Origin: Paralithodes platypus | Lineage: Eukaryota > Arthropoda > Malacostraca > Decapoda > Lithodidae | Direction of reading: 5' to 3' | Length of the DNA: 64,000 nucleotides | Assembly: GCA_032716605.1 (NCBI GenBank) | Contig: CM064506.1 | Span: 16,751,779 to 16,815,778, forward strand | Shown here: piece by piece, positions 11,516 to 23,346 of the stretch | How the letters are laid out: each line of letters starts with the position of its first letter | Numbering within the stretch: the stretch's first letter is position 1 | Notes under the pieces: model-generated | Databases searched by the model: none | What the model saw: the letters and a program-made list of their open reading frames with translations, nothing else | Told to the model about the DNA's origin: nothing | Program-made: the position numbers and the translations under genes

Positions 11516-11648
11516 TCTATCTATCTATCTATCTATCTATTGCCGGACGCCATGATCCCCAAAGGGGTGGCCATGAACAAACCACCCACACACACCTCTG
11601 TCACAAGTCAGTTGACGTCCCTCCTCCCATCCAGCATCGCCCATCATA
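11516..11648 (-). mobile_element. 3' tail fragment of the RTE-like LINE
   Basis: (TCTA)n at 11516-11540 is followed by GCCGGACGCCATGATCCCC, the same tail and hairpin as the RTE copy ending at 4762. Homology continues to about 11648 and then stops. It is a short 5'-truncated copy on the minus strand. Confidence 0.85.
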
Positions 11649-11789
11649 GGGAGGATATCTGAAGCAGCTAAGCTGATCCTTACGCTTCAAGATTATCATT
11701 GTGTAGCGGACTATGTCTCAACACTTTTCTGTCTCCAACTTGTAAAGATATGGTGGTCTGGGTTTAGGTAAATACAGTAATTCCATCTA

Positions 11790-12345
11790 CCTGGGCGGGT
11801 GCCCAACCCCGAAAGGTCGGGTGCCCAACCCCGAAAGGGGTTGAAATAGGGGAGCTATCCCCCCGCCAAAGGCGGCTTTCTAGGGCCTTTCCTACCTGAT
11901 GCTGAGAGGATTGGGTTCTAGTCATGTGGTGATGGGCTGGTCCATCAGAGTGAGAACTGAGCGATCTCTGCCATAGCCTACCCATAGCTTACTCTGACTG
12001 TTCCTTTTACTTATATATTTTCTAGATCTCAAGTGACGGCATCTCTTCCGTGGATTGACCTCCCAATCTACCAAGATTGGAAGCTAAAGCGTCACATTTT
12101 TCCTTTGCCCATCAACTTTCTCTTCATAATTGCTGAGGGGCACAGGGCCCTGGGTGGGGCTTTGGTTTCCCGGGCGTTCTGCACCCTCCTCAGCTCCCCG
12201 CCATGGACTGGCTTCGGTCACCCAGGCTTTATTGTGGTCGGCAGGGAGGGTTCTGTGGGGGCGCTCGGTTATGGCCTTGGCCTTGCTCGGGGCCTTGGGG
12301 CTGTTCGGCCAGGCAGCTTGGGGAACAACAACAACAACAACAACC
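11790..12345 (+). mobile_element. (AAC)n-tailed SINE, copy 1
   Basis: One of four ~0.5-kb copies of the same non-autonomous retroposon. The head has paired blocks (GGGTGCCCAACCCCGAAAGG, repeated once here in tandem), then CCGCCAAAGGCGG, a long middle, and a 3' end homologous to the LINE tail at 58.5 kb, finishing in (AAC)n at 12327-12342. No convincing tRNA head or clear target duplication was found for this copy. Open frames across it are not genes: they recur shifted and broken in the other copies. Confidence 0.85.
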
Positions 12346-12699
12346 TTGACACTAGGGTTAACCTCCTGTGTTGTTTAATAATAACCAAGGGTACTTTATA
12401 TAAGCTGCACTGGTTTATAAAGCAGGGCTTCATTAATGTGAGTGGATATTGTGTGTCCATATCTACTATGCATATTCATATGAATATACTGTCATGTGTA
12501 TGTCACCTTTAAAATATGGTATATTGTTTCTGGTTAAGGTGTTTTCCATTAAATTATTGCCATATGAAGTTTGTTTGTGACCCTGTCTAGATGTCTAGGC
12601 TTTAGTTATTAGTTTGTATAATATTTCATTTAAGATTTCCCTTGCTAGTATGTTAACCTATCAGGTCCTTGTCCTAGGAATAATATTGGCTATACTGTA

Positions 12700-14901
12700 C
12701 AGTGGAGCCCCCATCCTAGCTGCTAATCGGTTCCGCAGAAATAGAGCTAGGATTGAAACAGCCAAGATCGGGGCACTGTTCTTATGGGGAAAATTCAATC
12801 GGTTCCGTGCTCCTGCCAAAATTTTCGTCTTTTTCTATTTTTTGCCTATGAAAACATGTTTTATTGTACATAAATTAAATTTTATGCATTATACTGCATC
12901 ATATAATACACCATAGAATAAGTTTTTAATAACTAGAAAAAAAAAGTCCCAATATCTAAACAATTACCGCACTTTTTCCCAGTGTTAGGCTATGAAAACA
13001 TGTTTTTTGTCTGGGCTACATCAAGTAGCCTAGGCCTAAATCTTATGCATTGTAAATAATAATATAGACATAGCTAAATGACAGTCCTAACCATAAATAC
13101 TGTAGATTGGGGCATTGTTTCTATCATGCAAATTTTTTTAGGCCTAGCCTAGGCCTAGGTTCTACATTCGTCCAGCCACCCAAGTACCCATTTCGCCCCA
13201 AATACATCCAATAAATACATATTATGAGGAAAAGACGTATAAATACGTATTATGAGAAGATTACTTACCACAGATTTTATTATAAATCATTGTCGTATTT
13301 AGCCTAGCCTAGGCTAACATCGTCTAGGCTAGGCATTTCAATCGCTTTCGTCGGAAATGGACTGGTCTTTGCTCTGTGTTTTGAGCATGAAATTCCTTCA
13401 TTGCTACCACCAGGCCAACCATCCCTATCACTAGATGTACTAGAGGTTATAATAAACGTGAGAGATAAGGGGTTCAGGCACAAAAAAGCTTGCAAACGGT
13501 TGTTTTGTCAACACAGATACTAGCTAATCTGCTAGCGTCTGCTTAGTGATGACGCCATACAAAGATGGCGGCATCTTGTGCATTTGACGATCGGATCTCG
13601 GATTCACTCGGATTTAGTCTCTAAACGGCAAACACCTGGCAGATTCTTTCGTTATGTTAAAACAAAATTATTGTTTTTGTTTGTTTTCTAGTTTTATGTT
13701 GAGTTTTTCGTTATTTTTGCTATTTTTTCGGGTTTCGACTGGGGTTTTGATGCGAGAATTGAGGCTTTTGGCGCGAGAATTGAAATTGGGAATACACTCT
13801 AACCTTCATTTAACGGATATCGGCAATAACGGTCAAAAAATGTAGGCCGGACAATGGACCCAGCAACGGACATAGTCCGTTGCTATAAAAAAGTTGGAGC
13901 AAAGTCCGTTGCTCTATCTATTTATCTCTCTAATGCACCTACCTAAATCCCTTATACATTAACATAACTATGTCTTATTTGGACTTTTTGTAATCTTTGA
14001 ATCATTTCTAATATGATGGAATTGAAAAATATAATATCCTTCCAGCACATTGATAAATAATAAATAAGATAGTCAACAAAATATTTCAACTCTCCCCTCC
14101 GTGCCAGCAGAGACGGAAGATTTACGTTTGATAGATTTTTTGTTTTGTTTTTTCCCTCGATATACACACTCTTTCTATTTATCTATCTCTCTAATTTATC
14201 TACCTAAATCCCTTATACATTAACATAACTATGTCTTGTTTGGACTTTTTGTAATCTTTGAATAATTTCTAATGTGATGGAATTGAAAAATATAATATCC
14301 TTCCAGCACATAGATAAATAATAAATGAGATAGTCAACAAAATATTTCAACCCTCCCCTGTCTATGCGCCGAGCTTCCCAGACGGGAGATTTACGTTTGA
14401 TAAATTTTTTTTTTGTTTTGTTCCCATGGTATACACAAAATGATGGGGAAATATTATAACATGTTTTTAATTGACATTTGTGTCGTTTTTGCTGATTATG
14501 AGTTGGTGGAAAATAAAATCTTTAATTCTATCATATCGGAAATGATTCACAGATTATATAGAGACCAAATAATATACACTTTTAAGTGTGTTCAATAGTT
14601 TTGCATTATCAATAGGGTGTAGCACAAGGGATTACCAGGATTTATTTCAGGTACAGTAAAAAAAAGGATGCATAACAGTTAAATGTCACGATCCGGACAC
14701 CTGTACTCAACACCGAATTTTTCTCAAGGAATTTCCGGATTACATCCGGACTGGACAGTATTTAGCAGCAACGGACATTTAGCAGGAACGGACAGGTGCT
14801 TGCACGCATTTGTCCGTTAAATGGAGGGTCGAGTGTATTTGGTGTGTGGTGCGAGAATTGAATCAGCGAAGACCGGTGTAGTGAAAATGGGGGCCCCACT
14901 G
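12700..14901. mobile_element. TA-flanked TIR element (Tigger/pogo-like MITE), outer
   Basis: The left end CAGTGGAGCCCCCAT starts at 12700 after TA (12698-12699). The right end ATGGGGGCCCCACTG stops at 14901 before TA (14902-14903). CAGT-type tips with TA duplication fit the Tigger/pogo branch of Tc1/mariner. Without the inner insertion (13795-14835) it is about 1.16 kb. No transposase is seen. The interior contains AGGCCTAGGC-type palindromic runs near 13140 and 13300. Confidence 0.8.
13795..14835. mobile_element. TA-flanked TIR element nested in the outer element
   Basis: The left tip CACTCTAACCTTCATTTAAC at 13795 pairs with the right tip GTTAAATGGAGGGTCGAGTG ending at 14835; TA flanks both sides. 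Inside, a ~245-bp segment is tandemly repeated (about 13925-14170 and 14177-14420) and part of it recurs inverted near 14500-14570. CGGACA/CCGTTGC motifs cluster near both ends. It is non-autonomous. Confidence 0.8.
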
Positions 14902-14903
14902 TA

Positions 14904-15233
14904 TTATATATATATATACTGTATATATATTTTTTTTTAATCTCTTTCTCTCATTACATTGTGTAAAAATCATACTTCACAACAAGCATTACATCAATGA
15001 TACTGTACTTTAGTGGACATTTTATTGGCCTGGTTTACCCATGAAAAATTGGTATATATAACTTAAAAATTTTAAGAGGGAAACTAAAGTGAAAAAAGTA
15101 TATTTGTTTAGGAAATGTACAAATTACATGCACAAATATACATTACAGATAATAAGTTATTATAGAATATAATAAGAATATAAAAGTAAAGTAATTTATC
15201 GACCAGTAGGGAGCTATGCCTACTACTGTACAG

Positions 15234-15264
<31 letters not shown>

Positions 15265-15351
15265 GTATATACCTGTAGCTAGACCTATGAGAGATCCGTA
15301 TGGAGCTCAGTGGTCTGGTTAATCTGCTCTACATAACTAACTATATACCTA
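14904..15351. other. AT-rich intergenic stretch
   Basis: No gene is seen. It contains (TA)n runs near 14905 and 15235-15260. Confidence 0.4.
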
Positions 15352-15353
15352 TA

Positions 15354-16353
15354 CAGCGTGTTTCCGAACTTTACCGACAAACTTTGTGGGTTAATTGATG
15401 GGGAGATCCGAAATATAAATGCCTAAGTAAAAATAATAACGTAAACGTATTATAAGAGAGGTACAGGACCTGCTAGCAGAAAATGCTGACAACACTGGTG
15501 TAAAATGATAAACAGAGGCTTTACCGTACTGGTTGTGACGAAGGCAACGCCGTAGCCAAGTGTCCGAACGGTTAACAAAATAGTACAGTATCTCAATCAC
15601 GGGATTCGATCAGATCCGTAGGCTTCGAATTATTGAACCCGAGGCTGTGGGGCAACTCCTAGCTCAATACTGTATGAACCCTACAATACCCAAACGAACC
15701 ATCGGAACATGGATAGGCCCTACATATTCCATTATTTCAGTACTGTATTAGTAACGCTAAATCCTACAGTTTTTATGGATTATCGCTGGTGCATGAATCA
15801 TACCAAAACAACGCAGAACTCGAGCTACAGACAGATACAGATTGACATAGTCAGGTCCGCTCGTAAGAGAAGCTTTAAAACCTTCCCTCGATTACCCGAG
15901 AAAGGACAGGGATGTGGGGGGGAGGTGAGGGTGGGGTAGGGGGAGATTTGACGTGTTGGATCGTTCGGCCACTGGCTGTGGAGGCTATTCTGTTCACGTA
16001 AATAGGGCGTTGCCTTTATCACAGCCAGTAATGTCTCTGTTTAGCATTTCATACTAGCGAGTTTAGCATAGGATAAGCACAAAAGTGCTAAGCTCCATTG
16101 GACAAATGTTTTCCATTTCATATGTCTTCCATAACATTATTCATGCTAAGTATGATTTGTACTTTGCATTGACAGTTATTAACGACATCATATTCTTGTT
16201 TCAAGTTATGTAAACTCGTTAGCAGTTTCTGCTAGCAGGTCCTGTACCTCTCTTATAATGCATTAACGTTATTATTTTAATTAGGCATGTATACTTAGAT
16301 TCTGTTCATCTATTAACCCACAAAGTTTGTCGGTAAAGTTCAGAAACACGCTG
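15354..16353. mobile_element. 1.0-kb TIR element with long (~140 bp) inverted repeats
   Basis: CAGCGTGTTTCCGAACTTTA at 15354 is answered by its near-perfect complement ending at 16353. TA lies at both edges (15352-15353 and 16354-16355). The arms stay aligned to the GACCTGCTAGCAGAAA block, about 140 bp in. TA duplication and CAG tips suggest the Tc1/mariner superfamily. No transposase frame survives; the centre (15600-15900) is unrecognised. Confidence 0.8.
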
Positions 16354-16954
16354 TATACAGTACTGTATATATATACAGTACCGTAAAATGGGGTAACTTC
16401 GGATTTTTTTTTAGTTTTTTTAACAATTGCTCCTGAGTGTAAACACATTATAGAGATTTAACTAGGTCAAGTGATCTATGGTGATAGTGCGCCGTAATCC
16501 AGGAAGCCTCCTAAAATTATCCCCCATTATAAGAGAGCTATCCTTATCCTAAATGATGTCCGAAGTTTGCTTGAAAAGTTGAAAACTTCGGACATGTATG
16601 GATAACTTCGGACATAGGTGATTTCTTATGGAAAATGATTGCCAAGAAAGCTGGGATAACTCCGGACAAACGGAGGAGAACTTCGGACGTACGTTTGTGG
16701 CCTTATTTCATTCATTTTTCGGCTCCTACTATTTTATATGAATATTTTATTATTGCTGCTTATTCCTGTCCGATGTTTAAGTGGAAAATGCACAGTCAAT
16801 ACTTTTAGGCCTGTATAATCAGTATAGGAGGGAGTTATATACGATGTTTTAACATATATTCTGTTTGGATCTGTTCTCGTTAGGCATTGAGCTCACTCTT
16901 AGAAAATATTGAGCAGGAAAAATAACCAATGCTGTCTAATCAATAACTCTAAAA

Positions 16955-17803
16955 TTAACTCCTTCAGACATATTATGTTCCAATAAGTCCGAGGAGGCGG
17001 GAGCCCCAGGATCATTGCCACTGCCTCGCACTACACTCACACTCAGGCGGGTGCCTGACCCCGAAAGGGGTTGAAATAGGGGAGCTATCCCCCCGCCAAA
17101 GGCGGCTTTCTAGGGCCTTTCCTAGCTGATGCTGAGAGGATTGGGTTCTAGTCATGTGGTGATGGGCTGGTCTATCAGAGTGAGAACTTGAGCGATCTCT
17201 GCCATACCCATAGCTTACTCTGACTGTTCCTTTAACTTATATATTTTCTAGATCTCAAGTGACGGCGTCTTTTCCGTGGATTGACCTCCCAATCTACCAA
17301 GATTGGAAGCCAAAGTGTCACATTTTTCCCTTGCCCCTCAACTTTCTCTTCATAATTGCTGAGGGGCACAGGGCCCTGGGTGGGGCTTTGGCTTCCCGGG
17401 CGTTTCTGCACCCTCCTCAGCTCCCCGCCATGGAGTGGCTTCGGTCACCCAGGCTTTATTGTGGTCGGCAGGGAGGGTTCTGTGGGGGCGCTCGGTTATG
17501 GCCTTGGAATTGCTCGGGGCCTTGGGGCTGTTCGGCCAGGCAGCTTGGGGAACAACAACAACAACAACAACACTCACAACAACACTGCGGCCGTTAGAAT
17601 TATCGGAGGAGGCTGAGGTTGCCACCAACGGTTTTATCGTAAGCTAACTTATCGGACTTACTGAGCTCATATGACGCTAAATCGCGTCATAAACTTATTG
17701 GAGAGGCATGGAGATAAGTCCATATGACGTGATCGCGTCATATGAGTTTTTGGTTATAAGTTCCATATGACGCGATCGCGTCATATATGTCGCAAGGAGT
17801 TAA
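16955..17803. mobile_element. TTAA-flanked MITE nested in copy A
   Basis: TTAACTCCTT at 16955 and AAGGAGTTAA ending at 17803 form matched tips. Copy B lacks the block and has one TTAA at the equivalent point, which proves insertion with TTAA duplication. Near the right end a palindromic motif (core GACGCGATCGCGTC and variants) occurs three times between 17670 and 17790. Confidence 0.85.
17046..17569 (+). mobile_element. (AAC)n-tailed SINE, copy 2
   Basis: Same family as 11790-12345. The head GGCGGGTGCCTGACCCCG starts at 17046 and the tail (AAC)n ends near 17569. ACACTCA on both sides (17039-17045 and 17570-17576) is the target duplication. It lies inside the TTAA MITE, itself inside the TIR element, so it is the youngest of three layers. 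Confidence 0.88.
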
Positions 17804-18671
17804 CTAGGCCTAGTGAAAATATATAGGTACTGTATGTATACTATATCACTGCATATACACTTTTATGAATTTGAGCATTTTTATAGGTATAACGTATTTG
17901 TTGGTGTTTCTTTCGGCAGATAAAAAAAAATTGGACAAGATATATGCCTCTCCTAATTTATATATATTATATATCCAGAATTATCCGAAATACATAAATC
18001 GGTTAGCATATCATATTTTTATGGGTTTTTGGACTCAGAGAATGATTATTTGATCTTTTACCACCATGTTAATGATGGACAAGTATTATGAATGATTTTC
18101 ATAGGGCAAATAATAACAAACGATTGTTTTGTTCCATGTCCGAAGTTAGCATGTTTTTTTTTTAAACACAATCGGTTAAATGATAGTGTTCTAGCTAGAG
18201 CGTTATACAAGTGTAACAAATTTCCTTTGGTGGATGTTGTCTCTGGTAATGTTACTACAAAATTATATCAGTCACAACATCATTCATACAAACAAATTTC
18301 TTCAGGGCGATAGAAGTTTGGCAGGGTAGCGAAAAATGTACATATTTTCGTCATATATATAATATTTTTTTAGTGTACATATACTCATGTCAGTTTCCTA
18401 GGACTTTTACATGCTCTTCCTTTGCCATTTCTCTAAACGGACCCCACAAAAAAAACAATAAAAAGCGTTTCCATTATATAATGACAATGTCTAATTACTT
18501 ATTATCGCCGATGTCCGAAGTTATCACCGCAGTACGAAGTTACTCCACTTTACGGTACTGTATATATGTATATATATGACGGTTTCCCCTGCCGAGGCTA
18601 TACTTGCCACAACTTTTCACACTTCGAGCACGGTAACCCTTAACAGCTTGCCTCAGCTACATAAGAGCCAC

Positions 18672-19157
18672 TTAACCCTCCAGCCCCGGCTATGTATTAT
18701 AATTATATATATTCCCCGAAACCCGGGTGTTTTGGCCGAAAAAAGTCTAGGCTAGGCTACCGTATCTTTGTTATTCTGACTGCTTCCGCATTCCCAAGCG
18801 TAGCTGTGTTTATTACCTGTAGAATGGCGTTAAGTAGAGCTCTCTAAGTCAACTGGTTCAGTTGTGATGATGATTTCATTGGAGATAACTTTATGGCAAA
18901 AACAGCCACTTTACACTACTTTTCGATACTTAACAACAACATACAGTACAGGCACACACGAACAAGCGACGCTCTCCTTCTTGTGGTCGGAGATGCGGGG
19001 TGTCGGTCCAGCCGGCTGTTGTTTACATGCGTCGGACCGACGCCTCGCACACCAAGCTCACAGGCTTTCAACCACTGGGCGTTAAAGAGCCCTTCCGGGC
19101 AGCTCTGGTATGCTTTTTTATGGGCGTTCAAGAGCCCTTCCGGGAACAAAGGGTTAA
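18672..19157. mobile_element. TTAA MITE family D, copy 1 (486 bp)
   Basis: TTAACCCTCCAGCCCCGG begins at 18672; the right end is GGGTTAA at 19151-19157. It is closely matched by 57645-58131. The tip resembles the left end of the piggyBac-like remnant at 48259 (TTAACCCTTCCAGCCCGGG), so that family may be the mobilising partner. Confidence 0.85.
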
Positions 19158-19393
19158 GAGTTGTCACCCACTGAAACAATTGCACGAGCAGATTGAATTT
19201 TAAAAAGACGGGCCCTTTTAGCACTTGCTAATCATACACCCAATATGTCTCAAAGCAGTTCCAGAGAGTAGATGATGGTTTGATATGCGGAATAATGTAC
19301 ATTATGGGATTAATTACTTATGGGCGGTACCCGCCTCCAGACCCACTTATTTATACCATCTATTTATGTTTCCTGGGACAATTTTAAGTGGTT

Positions 19394-19933
19394 GTTGTTG
19401 TTGTTGTTCCCCAAGCTGCCTGGCCGAACAGCCCCAAGGCCCTGAGCAATTCCAAGGCCATAACCGAGCGCCCCCACAGAACCCTCCCTGCCGACCACAA
19501 TAAGGCCTGGGTGACCGAAGCCACTCCATGGCGGGGAGCTGAGGAAGGTGCGGAAACGCCCGGGAAACCAAAGCCCCACCCAGGGCCCTGTGCCCCTCAG
19601 CAATTATGAAGAGAAAGTTGAGGGGCAAGGGAAAAATGTGACGTTTTGGCTTCCAATCTTGGTAGATTGGGAGGTCAATCCACGGAAGAGACGCCGTCAC
19701 TTGAGATCTAGAAAATATATAAGTTAAAGGAACAGGCAGAGTAAGCTATGGGTATGGCAGAGATTGCTCAGCTCTCACTCTGATAGACCAGCCCATCACC
19801 ACATGACTAGAACCCAATCCTCTCAGCATCAGCTAGGAAAGGCCCTAGAAAGCCGCCTTTGGCGGGGGGATAGCTCCCCTATTTCAACCCCTTTCGGGGT
19901 TAGGCACCCGCCATTTCGGGGTTGGGCACCCGC
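19394..19933 (-). mobile_element. (AAC)n-tailed SINE, copy 3
   Basis: Full-length minus-strand copy: (GTT)n at 19391-19406 on the plus strand, then CCCCAAGCTGCCTGGCCGAA, ending with the duplicated head block near 19895-19933. CAATTTTAAGTGGTT (19379-19393) and CAATTTTTAATGGTT (19934-19948) are an imperfect target duplication, consistent with some age. Confidence 0.88.
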
Positions 19934-20005
19934 CAATTTTTAATGGTTATGGAATACAGTATATTAACATCCTAACATATTTCCTGGGACTCCTTAGGGA
20001 CTCAG

Positions 20006-22436
20006 GGGCCGGATACTCATAACTATTTAGGACATCGTAACTCGTCCTATATCACTTAGGGCGCCCTAACTGCTCCAGTACGCTTATGATGCTATACTCA
20101 AAACAAGTTAAGACGGCATACTCAGAAGCTGTGGGCAGCCATTTTGTGAAAAGTTAGGATGTCCTGACTTAGGGTAGGTCGGGGGCTACTCTAACTCAAC
20201 TTAGGACACTCAACAGAGGAAAAAAATTGATAGTGGGAGCTGTTATTTAGGGTGTACCTCCAAATATTGGCCGAGCCTTGGCGTGGATTAAATATGGCCG
20301 GCCTCAAAGTGACTAGCCTATTTTAATCGTCATTTAAGGAGGCTATGGAAATAACTGGTGTAATTAATGGTTACACCGTGACATTTTGTAATGGAACTAG
20401 TGGTCTTATACCATTTTGGTCGCTTTTTAAGGCTTGAGAGAATGTATGTAAACAGCCAAATAAAAGGATACTCTCCAAGCCTATGATTTTGTGATTTTAC
20501 TTGATTAACCCTTTCAATAATGGAATTACTTGTGTAATATGTAGGCCTACTCAATATACTGGATTTGGGGGCTCATGACCTTTTTGAAGTAGCATAGGCT
20601 ATTGGTAACTTCACACTGGAGTTTTGGCCTTTTGGGTGGCGGATATTGAGTTTAGCCTGGGTCAAATTAGGCTTAGCCTATATATATTTTTAATTTACAA
20701 TCTTTACTTAGCCTACCTTTTACTATTCTAATAATGAGTTAGTTGTTTCATTATGCAATTGCATGCATTTTTATCCATTTTCCAAGAATATTAAAATACA
20801 GCCCTAGCCTAGTGGGGAGGACTATAGGCTAGGCTATGAAGATCAGGAAATGTGGTATTAAACAAAAAAACATAAATAATATATAGGCCTACAGCATGGT
20901 GTCTAGGCCTAGAGAGAGTTTTTGATACATTTGACTTTGTTTGATTTATGGAGAGATTAGTTAGTGAGGGAGCTTTGTCCGCCTAACCCCCCATGACTTA
21001 ATATCATCCTCATAGGCCTATAGGGCTATATTACCAGCAGGGGCAAATAACAGCAGTCAAATTAGACACAAATGTAACTGCGAGTGTGCGACTATGTAAA
21101 CGAAGCAGGCGCTACAACCGCTAACACAACTTTTACCAAAAGAACTAACCTACGCTAACTTACTTTAACCTACCCTAGGTAAGGATGGAGGAATTCGAGC
21201 GTATCGCCTGCCTTGTTTAAACTACTCGCATGCTCAAGATTACGTCCCCATCTAGTTTGACTGGCATGGAATACAAGAATAGGTTAAGGGGGGGCTAAAG
21301 CCCCCTCACCCCCCATGACTTATTATCATCATAATATTGCCATCAGGGGGCAAAATACTCCTTCCCCTACCCTAACCTAGTGACAAACTATAAATGGGAC
21401 TTCTGGGAAAATAGCCTATCCTAACTTAATCTGGACTAGGCCTAGCTTAATATGCTGCAAACTACTGTACACAAATTGAGTTTATGGGAAAATATAACCT
21501 AGCAGAATCTAATAGCCTATAGACCTACTATAAACAATGTAAATGGGCCTTTGTTAGGGGTTAAATATAGGATATTGCACGATTTATTATATACAGTACC
21601 GTATATATAGATACATAAGCACAAAATAAGGTAATACAACAGCTGGGTGCTCTCTCTGCCACAGTGGCGTTTGCTTATTTTGATCAGCTGATATTAATGT
21701 CCCGTGATTGGTTGAATCACCCAAACAATGGGATTTTTTTTTTTTTTTTTTTCTATACTGTATTCCAACTACTTCCTCTCGGGCATAGGCCTTTACACTC
21801 TACCGCTGAACACGGTGAGGCCCGTGAGGTCTTGCTCCAGTCTAGGAAGTGAGACATGCGAAGCTTCACGGCTCGAAGCAACTGCATCTCTGAAGCCGCC
21901 TCGCCTCTGCGCTTCAGTCTCATTCCCCAGACTCGGACCCTCACTCTCAGAACGCCACCTATTGAGCAATTAACTCACTAGGCATTGACCCCCTGTAGCA
22001 TATTTTTGAATATGAGAATATTCATACAATGCTATTTAATCAGGGAACAATGAGGGTATTTTTGGGCATTTCGGTGTGCTGTGGTAATGCACTGATACTA
22101 GGTACAGTACAGTACAGCAAAAATTCCATCCCAATAATATCTTTCCATTGACATATTGGGATTCGAACCTGGGTCCATTGGATTACCAGTCCAGTGGCAA
22201 GACCACTGATTGGCTGAACAACATAGGGCACCCTAGAAGATTAAGGACAATTTAGGAGTTCCTAACCATTTAGGAACAGGATAGGACATCCTAAATTTTG
22301 TTTGAGTATACTGTACTGTACTGTACAACTTAAGACACGAGATAATTTGTCCTAACCTGTTCATATCTTAGGGCGCCTTAAGTCAGTTAGGAAGTCCTAA
22401 GTGCCCCAAGTTAGGACAGTTTTGAGTATCCGGCCC
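20006..22436. mobile_element. 2.4-kb TIR DNA element, GGGCCGGATACTCA tips (Harbinger/ISL2EU-like candidate)
   Basis: GGGCCGGATACTCA at 20006 is matched in reverse at 22423-22436, with a 3-bp CAG on both sides. The subterminal zones hold repeated CTTAGGACATCCTAA-like blocks in both orientations. The tip style recalls Harbinger/ISL2EU elements, but the class is uncertain. No transposase frame is visible. It contains poly(T) at 21729-21751, a dispersed repeat at 20985-21355 and a tRNA-like block at 22143-22219. Confidence 0.7.
22143..22219 (-). repeat. tRNA-like sequence (pseudogene or SINE head)
   Basis: The minus strand shows AGCCAATCAGTGG, a CTGGTAA loop between TGGA and TCCA, and GGTTCGAATCCC as the B box. 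The T-arm does not close well, so I call it tRNA-derived, not a functional tRNA. Confidence 0.5.
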
Positions 22437-23346
22437 CAGGTCTGTTCGGTCAGGCAGCTTAGAGAACGACAACAGCAACAACAACATCCTAACATATAAA
22501 CAAAATGGAAAAGGAATTAAAAGATGTCATATTAACATCAAATGAAGAGTAGGAAGATGTTTGTTTCATTAGTTTATCAAATCTGTGCCCCATGAATATC
22601 CTTTACTCTCACTTCACCATTAGGCTATTCATAAGCACAGTTGGGTGTAGTACCGTCATTCGGGGTGACTTCGGACCTAATTGACCTAATTTTAAGCCTA
22701 ACTCAATAGGTAAAGCCTTAATAATGCAATCTTTTGCATCTATATGTATAGCTTAGAAACGTAGAATAATCTTGTGTACAGTGGAAAAATTATAGGCCTT
22801 TGGCTTAATTATAACTAATATTTATAATGGTGTCCGAAGTCATCATCGATATGAGGTGACTTCGGACTGGGGTAAGGTGACTTCGGACATTAATGGTTTT
22901 CCCCTTTAAATCTGAGTGTGTGTATTGAACGACGGCTTCGGACAATGCAGAGGCGACTTCGGACACAAGACGGAGTTTTAAAAATAATACAAACTGAAAT
23001 GCTTACATTTGTAGCTAGAGTAGCATATACATTAGATTCCAAGTTTCTGTGCATTTTAGCACCTTCATATAAATTGTTATGTATTCTCAATAACAAAGCA
23101 ATTATATTATTATCACTAATGCATTCAGGTACACCGTATGTATAGGCACTTTTCTAATACCAAAAAAATACAATTAATTCATTCAAATTACACATAATGA
23201 CTCTTGAAAACGTATTTCACACTTGTGACCAAACTTCTAAAAAATAATACTGATATCATTAAAGCTTAGCATAATATCTCATATTAAAGGAATACTAATG
23301 GCACACAGCCGACTAGATGCCGCTAATTAATGGCCCGAAATACTAA

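Larger units (their letters stand above)
16381..18555. mobile_element. CTTCGGAC-rich TIR element, copy A
   Basis: Tips CCGTAAAATGGGGTAACTTC (16381) and its complement ending CACTTTACGG (18555) are flanked by TA. Subterminal regions repeat the motif CTTCGGACA/TGTCCGAAG many times, in both orientations and with spacing of 10-60 bp. Aligned with copy B (53617-54946), copy A carries an extra TTAA-flanked block (16955-17803) that itself holds a SINE. There is no transposase. TA duplication suggests Tc1/mariner-type mobilisation. Confidence 0.8.
19981..22482 (+). mobile_element. Short 3' fragment of the (AAC)n LINE/SINE, split by a TIR element
   Basis: The bases 19981-20005 and 22437-22482 together match the last ~70 bp of the LINE at 58.5 kb (TTCCT..GGGACTCAG then CTGTTCGGTCAGGCAGCTT), ending in an (AAC)n-like tail. 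A perfect 15-bp duplication, AACATCCTAACATAT, flanks the pair at 19966-19980 and 22483-22497. It is thus a severely 5'-truncated retroposition event later opened by a 2.4-kb DNA element. Confidence 0.8.

Noticed and set aside
12033..12512. 159-codon plus-strand frame and similar frames at 17259, 19347, 19388 and 55312
   Set aside because: All lie in copies of the (AAC)n-tailed SINE. The frame is interrupted or shifted differently in each copy, and no domain is present.
18092..18579. Two short frames also present near 54477
   Set aside because: They recur only because they lie in copies A and B of the CTTCGGAC-rich element; they differ in length and have no recognisable domain.
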